DNA of 64,000 nt. It comes from Sulfurimonas lithotrophica (lineage in GTDB: Bacteria; Campylobacterota; Campylobacteria; Campylobacterales; Sulfurimonadaceae). This document shows, piece after piece, positions 58,890-64,000 of the stretch. Within the stretch, counting starts at the first letter, position 1. Every line of letters starts with the position of its first letter. The stretch lies in NCBI RefSeq assembly GCF_009258225.1, contig NZ_CP043617.1, positions 744,001-808,000 of the forward strand, read 5' to 3'. A program made the translations under genes and the position numbers. A model generated the notes under the pieces. It had not been told where the DNA came from, made no database searches, and saw only the letters and a list, made by a program, of their open reading frames with translations.

Positions 58890-61800
58890 ATCATTAATTA
58901 AAAGTGGAATTTTTTGGACACTTTTTGTATCAGCTATAGTTACTGCAATAATTATATTTGCTTTTCCTTATTTTTTTGAGTCATTTGAGGAATTGAACTA
59001 TAGGTTATTGATTGCATTGTCTTTCTTTTTTATTATTGTGATTTTTGTTTTACTATATGTTGTTTTTTTACAAGAAAAGACACAAAAAAAGATTAAATCG
59101 TTTAAAGAAAAAAGAGATGTACATGTAGATAAACAAAAAAAGATTGATTTAAAGATCAAAGATATTAAAATTAAATTTAATGAAGCTTTGAAAATTTTAA
59201 AAAATTCTACATTATACAGAAATAAAAGAAGAGCAAGGTATGAACTTCCTTGGTACTTATTAGTAGGAAAAGAAAAAGAAGGTAAAACAACTTTACTTGA
59301 GGCTTCAGGATTAGAATTTCCATTAAATATAAATTATGATCATAGAAGTGTTAAGGAGGAGGGGACTTCACAAGGATTCTTATGGTATTACGCTGAGCAT
59401 GCTATTTTTATTGATATGCCTGGTAAGTATATTGAGCAAGATTTGGAAGAAGTTGACAAAACAGTGTGGGAAAAAGGTTTTTTAAAAATATTTGCAAAAA
59501 AAAGATTAAGAAGACCCCTCAATGGAATTTTATTAAATATAAGTGTAGATACATTCATTAATAAAAGTGAAAAAGAACTTGAACAATATGCAAAAGACTT
59601 ACGCGATAGATTCGACGAATTGTCTGATGGTTTTGCTTCAAGTATCCCAATTTATTTAATAATAACAAAATCAGATAGGATAGTAGGTTATAATGAGTAT
59701 TTTTCAACTTTAAGTGAAGATGAAAGAGAAGAAATATTAGGAATTACATTCGATAATCCTTCTATGAATATTGATACTACTGTGGTAAGACCGGAATTGG
59801 AAAAGCTTCTTAAACGTATTCATAGCTCGGTTGTTGATAAACTACATCAAGAATGGGATGAAGATATACGTAGTAAGATTTTTCTTTTTCCAAATGAGTT
59901 TAGTAATATTTTTGAAAAAATTGGTATGTTTACAGATATTTGTTTTTCTCAAACTAGATATAGAAAGTCTTTAATGCTTCGTGGAATCTACTTTACATCA
60001 GTACCGGCAGATCAAGAAGCAAAAACCTCTTATTTATTATCTCAGAAAGATGATAATAAGTTGAGTACAGGTAGAAGTTCTAAAGGTTATTTTATAAAAA
60101 AACTTTTACAAGATATTATTTTTCCAGAATCTGATTTAATTAAAATGGATGAAAGTTTTAAAAAAATAAATAAGAAACGTCAAGTTTTTGCTTTAAGTTT
60201 AGCTGTTTTAAGTGTTTTAATTTTAAGTACATTATGGGTAAATGATTTTGTATCTCATAATAATTTACTTCATAACTTAGAAAAAAGAACTATAAAAATA
60301 GAAAATGAGAGAAATAAAATAACGAGCAAAGATAGTCTTGAAAAAATATTGCCAATTTTAAATGAAATAAAATCTATAAAAGATACATATGAAAATGAAA
60401 TTTCAGATAGCTTTTATAGACTAAATTTTTATAATGTTGAAGACAGAACAACTCAACTTTATAGTTATTATCAAAATACGCTTGCAACCCTTTTATTACC
60501 AAGGGTAGAAAAGAACTTAAATAAACAAGTACTTTTAAATTTAAGTAATTATGATAGAACATGGAAAAATACAGAGTTATATTTGATGTTAAATGATGAA
60601 AAACATAGAAATAATGATTATTTAAAAACTGCTATGGGAGAAATTTGGGCAAAAACTTATTCAAATAAACATACAGTACAAAATAATTTAAATGAACATT
60701 TTAAAAATTTATTATCATTAAACTTTAGCCCTTATAAGCTGAATAAACAAACATTAAAAGTAGCCCGTTCAGTGCTTTATAATAAAGCAAATGTTGTTTT
60801 AGTTTATGATGAATTAAAGAAACTTGCAAATGAAAAAATGAATTTTCGTACATTTAGTTTTGAGGAAGTTTTAGGAACTAATGTAAATGTGTTTAGTGGT
60901 GATAATTATAAGATTCCAAGCTTTTTCACTAAACAAGGATTTGAAACAATAATAGTTTCAAATGGTAAAGGTTATGTAAAAAATATCTTGAAAAATAATT
61001 GGGTATTGGGAACAAGAACAGATTTAACACAAAGTGAACTTGATGATGTTTATTCTCAAGTATTAAGTTTGTATTTCAAAGAGTATAAGCATTATTGGAT
61101 AAGTTCTATTACAAAACTAAATATTCCAAAAGTACATACGGAGAGTGCACTTCGTAACCAGTTAGAAGTTCTATCTCTTGCAAACTCTCCTATTATATCT
61201 ATTTTACAGGCATTAAAGAAGAATACAAACATTTATACACCTGAAGAGTTAATTTTAATAAAAGCTAGAACAGAAGATAAAGCTATTGATAAGATAGCAC
61301 AAACTACAGCAGAAAATAAACTTAAAACAAGTAAGCTTGTGGCAAATATTAAAACTGTTAGAACATTTTTTAAGCCTTATCATGATTTATTAAAAGATGA
61401 TGAAACACCAAATATCAATTTAGAAAATTCTATGTTAGTTTTAAATGATACTTTTCAAAAGATGAATGATATATTTTCATCTATAAATCCAAAAGAAAGA
61501 GCTTTTAAGATTCTTGAAGCACGTACAAAAGGTAAAGTAGAGCCTGTAATGAAAAACTTTTCAGCATTACCTATAAACGTTGATCGCTGGCTAAAACAAG
61601 TTTTAGGGTACAATTGGGGATATCTGTTAAGACAGTCTAAAGAGTATATTCAAGAAAAGTATGAAGAAAATGTATATTCATTTTATCAACATAAACTTCA
61701 ACAAAGATATCCATTTGAAAAATATTCTAATTTACAATCTGTAAATCTTGAAGATTTTAAATTATTTTTTGAGCTTAATGGAATTTTTGACAAGTTTTAT

Positions 61801-62352
61801 AAACACCATATAGAACCTTTTATAAACATAAATAACATATCGTATAAATCATATTCCTTTAAAAAAGTTGATGGTAAATCAATAGAATTTGATAGAGAGT
61901 TTATGGAAAATATGTTGCGTGTATTTAGATTGCGTAGTATATTCTTTGATAGTAGTGGAGAAAGGCTTTACAGTAATTTTTATATTACCCCTAAGACATT
62001 AGATAAATCATTCTCAACTGTAAAGTTTAGTTATGGAAATGAACATATGCTTTATGAACATGGAGCAATTAGAGATATGTTATTCACATGGCCTACAAAA
62101 ACAGAAAATAAAGCTAGTTATATCCTATATGATATATATGGTAACAAAGCTGTAAATATCAATTTTGATGGTGCTTGGTCTTTATTAAAGATTTTAAATA
62201 CTCTAGATATTCAAACAGTTTCAACCAGTAAAGTTGAAGTAAAATCTAACGAATATGAAGATAAAGTCGTATTCTATATTAAAGGTGATATTTGTAAAGT
62301 ATTTAAAAAAGACAAGCTTTTTGAGAATTTTAAATTAAATAAGAAAATTTAA
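58882..62352 (+). CDS. tssM: T6SS inner-membrane protein TssM (IcmF type)
   Basis: A 1156-residue protein with three helices (about residues 10-32, 38-63 and 434-455). The cytoplasmic part between them carries Walker A GKEKEGKT (residues 130-136 with the preceding Gly129), and the Walker-B-like IFIDMPGKY. The long periplasmic part beyond residue 455 contains the IcmF-related and C-terminal domains that contact TssJ. PWYLLVGKEKEGKTTLLEAS is typical of the family. Length is normal. Confidence 0.95.
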   Translation: MIKSLIKSGIFWTLFVSAIVTAIIIFAFPYFFESFEELNYRLLIALSFFFIIVIFVLLYVVFLQEKTQKKIKSFKEKRDVHVDKQKKIDLKIKDIKIKFNEALKILKNSTLYRNKRRARYELPWYLLVGKEKEGKTTLLEASGLEFPLNINYDHRSVKEEGTSQGFLWYYAEHAIFIDMPGKYIEQDLEEVDKTVWEKGFLKIFAKKRLRRPLNGILLNISVDTFINKSEKELEQYAKDLRDRFDELSDGFASSIPIYLIITKSDRIVGYNEYFSTLSEDEREEILGITFDNPSMNIDTTVVRPELEKLLKRIHSSVVDKLHQEWDEDIRSKIFLFPNEFSNIFEKIGMFTDICFSQTRYRKSLMLRGIYFTSVPADQEAKTSYLLSQKDDNKLSTGRSSKGYFIKKLLQDIIFPESDLIKMDESFKKINKKRQVFALSLAVLSVLILSTLWVNDFVSHNNLLHNLEKRTIKIENERNKITSKDSLEKILPILNEIKSIKDTYENEISDSFYRLNFYNVEDRTTQLYSYYQNTLATLLLPRVEKNLNKQVLLNLSNYDRTWKNTELYLMLNDEKHRNNDYLKTAMGEIWAKTYSNKHTVQNNLNEHFKNLLSLNFSPYKLNKQTLKVARSVLYNKANVVLVYDELKKLANEKMNFRTFSFEEVLGTNVNVFSGDNYKIPSFFTKQGFETIIVSNGKGYVKNILKNNWVLGTRTDLTQSELDDVYSQVLSLYFKEYKHYWISSITKLNIPKVHTESALRNQLEVLSLANSPIISILQALKKNTNIYTPEELILIKARTEDKAIDKIAQTTAENKLKTSKLVANIKTVRTFFKPYHDLLKDDETPNINLENSMLVLNDTFQKMNDIFSSINPKERAFKILEARTKGKVEPVMKNFSALPINVDRWLKQVLGYNWGYLLRQSKEYIQEKYEENVYSFYQHKLQQRYPFEKYSNLQSVNLEDFKLFFELNGIFDKFYKHHIEPFININNISYKSYSFKKVDGKSIEFDREFMENMLRVFRLRSIFFDSSGERLYSNFYITPKTLDKSFSTVKFSYGNEHMLYEHGAIRDMLFTWPTKTENKASYILYDIYGNKAVNINFDGAWSLLKILNTLDIQTVSTSKVEVKSNEYEDKVVFYIKGDICKVFKKDKLFENFKLNKKI

Positions 62353-63032
62353 TGAAAAATAAAAGTTTTTCTTTTACACACCCTGGACATAAAAGAAGAG
62401 TTAACGAAGACTCTTTTTATGTAAATGATGAAAAAGGATTATGGGTTGTTTGTGATGGTATGGGTGGACATGAAGAAGGTTTGTTTGCCAGTAGTTTAGC
62501 AACTGATAGTTTTTCAGCTTTAGAACTAAACTCAACTTTTAATGATAATGTCGAAAGAATTCTACAAACTATTCATTTTATTAAACAACAGCTTGATAAA
62601 AAAGTTTATACTTTAGATATTAATGATTTTGTCGGTACAACTCTAATATTACTATATATTAAAGATGGTAAAGCATTATGTATAAGTGCCGGTGATTCAA
62701 GGTGTTATATATTAAGGAATGATAAGTTATCACTAGTTAATAAAGATCATACAAGAGATGTAATCGATGCGAAACAAGAAACCAGAAGTGTTTTAACAAA
62801 TGCAATTTTTGCACCTGGAGATATAAATATAGATATAAAGAAGTTTACTATAAATAAAAATGATGTTTTTTTATTGTGTAGCGATGGTTTATACTCTTAT
62901 TTAAATATCAAAGAAATAAAGCATGCTATGAATCTGGCATTTGAAGGTAGAGGGTTAAATTTACTGAAAACATCTGTTCTTTCTCAAGATGCTGACGATA
63001 ATTTAACAGGTGCTATGATATGTGTATTATAG
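62352..63032 (+). CDS. pppA: PP2C-type serine/threonine phosphatase (PppA-like)
   Basis: A 226-residue Stp1/PppA phosphatase. Metal-binding and catalytic motifs are RRVNEDSFYV, VVCDGMGGHEEG, GTTLILLYI, ISAGDSRCYIL, LLCSDGLYSYL and DADDNLTGAMI. It should reverse phosphorylation of the FHA protein and thereby switch secretion off. It starts on the last base of tssM and overlaps the kinase gene by 13 bp. Confidence 0.92.
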   Translation: MKNKSFSFTHPGHKRRVNEDSFYVNDEKGLWVVCDGMGGHEEGLFASSLATDSFSALELNSTFNDNVERILQTIHFIKQQLDKKVYTLDINDFVGTTLILLYIKDGKALCISAGDSRCYILRNDKLSLVNKDHTRDVIDAKQETRSVLTNAIFAPGDINIDIKKFTINKNDVFLLCSDGLYSYLNIKEIKHAMNLAFEGRGLNLLKTSVLSQDADDNLTGAMICVL

Positions 63033-63886
63033 GCTCAAATAAAAACAAACAAGCTTTAATTGAAGATATATATGAAAATACATCAGGAATTTTCAATCAA
63101 AGATATATAATAGTTGAATATATATCTTTTGGTGGAATGAGTGTAGTTTTTAAAGTTAAAGATATATATTGTGAATACTTTAATGAGAATAAACAGTTAG
63201 TTATTAAAATTCCTATAAAGAATTTACTAAAAAAAGATGATATAGCTGCTTTTATGTATTCTGAATACACTTTTTTAAGGGATTTGAATAATGAAAATAT
63301 TGTCAAAGTATATGACTATGGTATAGATATTAATACTGATATTCCATATATTGTTATGGAATATTTAGATGGAAGTTTACTAGAAAATATAAATTTACAA
63401 AATTTAAAATATAAAGATAAAATTTTTATATTTAAAAATTTACATAATACCATCAGACATATCCATAAAAAAGGTATTATTCATGCTGATATAACACCAA
63501 AAAATATAACAGTAGTACATAATAAGTTTATAACTTTATTTGATTTTGGTATATCAAAAAGAATAAATACTGAAAAAAAAATGGAGTTAGACTATAATCA
63601 AGCAAAAGCATATAATCCTAAATATTCCGCTCCTGAAATAATTAATGGAGGAAAACCAACAGTAGAGTCTGATCTTTTTTCATTGGCATTAGTCCTTTAT
63701 GAAATATTTACTACAAATTTACCTTTTAATATAAATAGTTTAGAACTTGAAAAAAAACCATTGACATTTTTAAATTGTCCAAAACAGATACCCTTTATAT
63801 TAAAAATATGGTTTGTTAAAAATTTAAATATTAATCCAAAAAAGAGAACTAATAAGTTGTCTATTTTACACAAAGTGATTATTTAA
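63020..63886 (+). CDS. ppkA: Hanks-type serine/threonine kinase (short PpkA-like)
   Basis: A 288-residue kinase consisting of the catalytic domain only. The glycine loop is ISFGGMSVVFKV, the ATP lysine K63 in LVIKIP, the catalytic loop HADITPKN with D157, DFG at D175, and YSAPE. The Arg of the usual HRD is Ala, so this is a non-RD kinase. No transmembrane helix, vWA or other periplasmic domain follows, unlike the long PpkA of Pseudomonas. It should phosphorylate the FHA protein of the same operon. It starts within the phosphatase gene. Confidence 0.88.
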   Translation: MCIIGSNKNKQALIEDIYENTSGIFNQRYIIVEYISFGGMSVVFKVKDIYCEYFNENKQLVIKIPIKNLLKKDDIAAFMYSEYTFLRDLNNENIVKVYDYGIDINTDIPYIVMEYLDGSLLENINLQNLKYKDKIFIFKNLHNTIRHIHKKGIIHADITPKNITVVHNKFITLFDFGISKRINTEKKMELDYNQAKAYNPKYSAPEIINGGKPTVESDLFSLALVLYEIFTTNLPFNINSLELEKKPLTFLNCPKQIPFILKIWFVKNLNINPKKRTNKLSILHKVII

Positions 63887-63901
63887 AGTATAAAATTATT
63901 C

Positions 63902-63928
63902 TAAATTGTTTTAAATAATGACAATTTA
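63902..63928 (+). terminator. Weak hairpin after the kinase gene
   Basis: TAAATTGT pairs with ACAATTTA around an 11-base loop, 16 bp after the kinase stop codon. The following bases are A/T-rich without a clean U-tract. It may end or thin out the long T6SS transcript before the next gene. Confidence 0.35.
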
Positions 63929-63975
63929 AATAAATTTTAACCAAAAAAATCATATATTACTATTTCAATTTTATT

Positions 63976-63982
63976 AGGAGGA
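63976..63982 (+). promoter_or_regulatory. Strong ribosome-binding site for the gene at the window end
   Basis: AGGAGGA lies 9 bp before ATG at 63992. It is the best Shine-Dalgarno match near any T6SS gene in the window, which suggests a highly expressed product. A possible -10, TATATT, is at 63953-63958. Confidence 0.6.
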
Positions 63983-63991
63983 CAAAATAAA

Positions 63992-64000
63992 ATGAACAAT
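63992..64000 (+). CDS. Start of the next gene (only three codons visible)
   Basis: ATG-AAC-AAT follows a strong ribosome-binding site after a 105-bp gap. Only Met-Asn-Asn is readable, so no family can be named. Context (end of a T6SS operon without hcp, strong ribosome-binding site, own leader) makes hcp a candidate, but nothing in the nine bases proves it. Confidence 0.4.

Noticed and set aside
39032-64000. Second copy of the tRNA-Ser 3' end as an attachment site
   Set aside because: I looked for the TTCGAATCCC-type end right of the tRNA and did not see one; the island idea stays without its second border.

Overview
The window looks like chromosomal DNA of an AT-rich Campylobacterota (epsilonproteobacterium), most like a free-living Sulfurimonas-type organism. 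The basis is the gene order fabZ-lpxA-clpX-mreB-mreC-carB, a UPF0323 lipoprotein, Pgl-type nucleotide-sugar enzymes closest to Campylobacter, and an acetate-scavenging module. The assignment comes from recalled family features; no database search was possible.

Layout. (1) 1-14292: a surface-polysaccharide locus, almost all on the + strand. It has a HisF-like amidotransferase subunit (cut by the window edge), AsnB, glycosyltransferases, a complete capE-capF-capG route to UDP-L-FucNAc with a WbuB-type transferase, a sulfotransferase, a PglC-like initiating phosphoglycosyl transferase, PglE-like and PglF-like enzymes and a Wzz-type chain-length regulator. One O-acyltransferase lies on the opposite strand inside it. 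(2) 14297-26253: a leftward housekeeping block: glutathionylspermidine-synthase-like ATP-grasp protein, UPF0323 lipoprotein, a membrane protein, a short Sua5-like protein, carB, mreC, mreB, clpX, lpxA, fabZ, queH and a cyclophilin. (3) 26367-30036: a histidine kinase/response regulator pair and a Cache-domain chemoreceptor. (4) 30204-38096: an OprD-like porin, yjcH-actP acetate uptake, a cNMP/CBS/DUF294 nucleotidyltransferase, a DnaQ-like exonuclease and acs, followed by pyrF and tRNA-Ser(GCT), which closes the core-like part.

(5) 39076-64000: an accessory region built around a type VI secretion system (T6SS). Leftward from a central AT-rich intergenic region runs an effector module: a 1317-residue protein with an N-terminal PAAR-like domain and a C-terminal hydrophobic region, two tandem Sel1/TPR-repeat periplasmic proteins (probable immunity proteins) and a zinc-ribbon membrane protein. 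Rightward runs tssA-B-C-E-F-G-H, a 45-residue lipoprotein gene, fha, tssJ-K-L-M, a PP2C phosphatase and a small Ser/Thr kinase. The last nine bases open another gene behind a strong ribosome-binding site. Hcp and VgrG are not in the window.

The most notable features are in region 5. The two probable immunity genes arose by a tandem duplication whose junction still carries the last codons of the effector gene. A bacteriohemerythrin fragment lies next to them, and the T6SS operon contains a tiny uncharacterised lipoprotein. In region 4 the acetate genes enclose a predicted nucleotidyltransferase that could control acetate uptake or activation.
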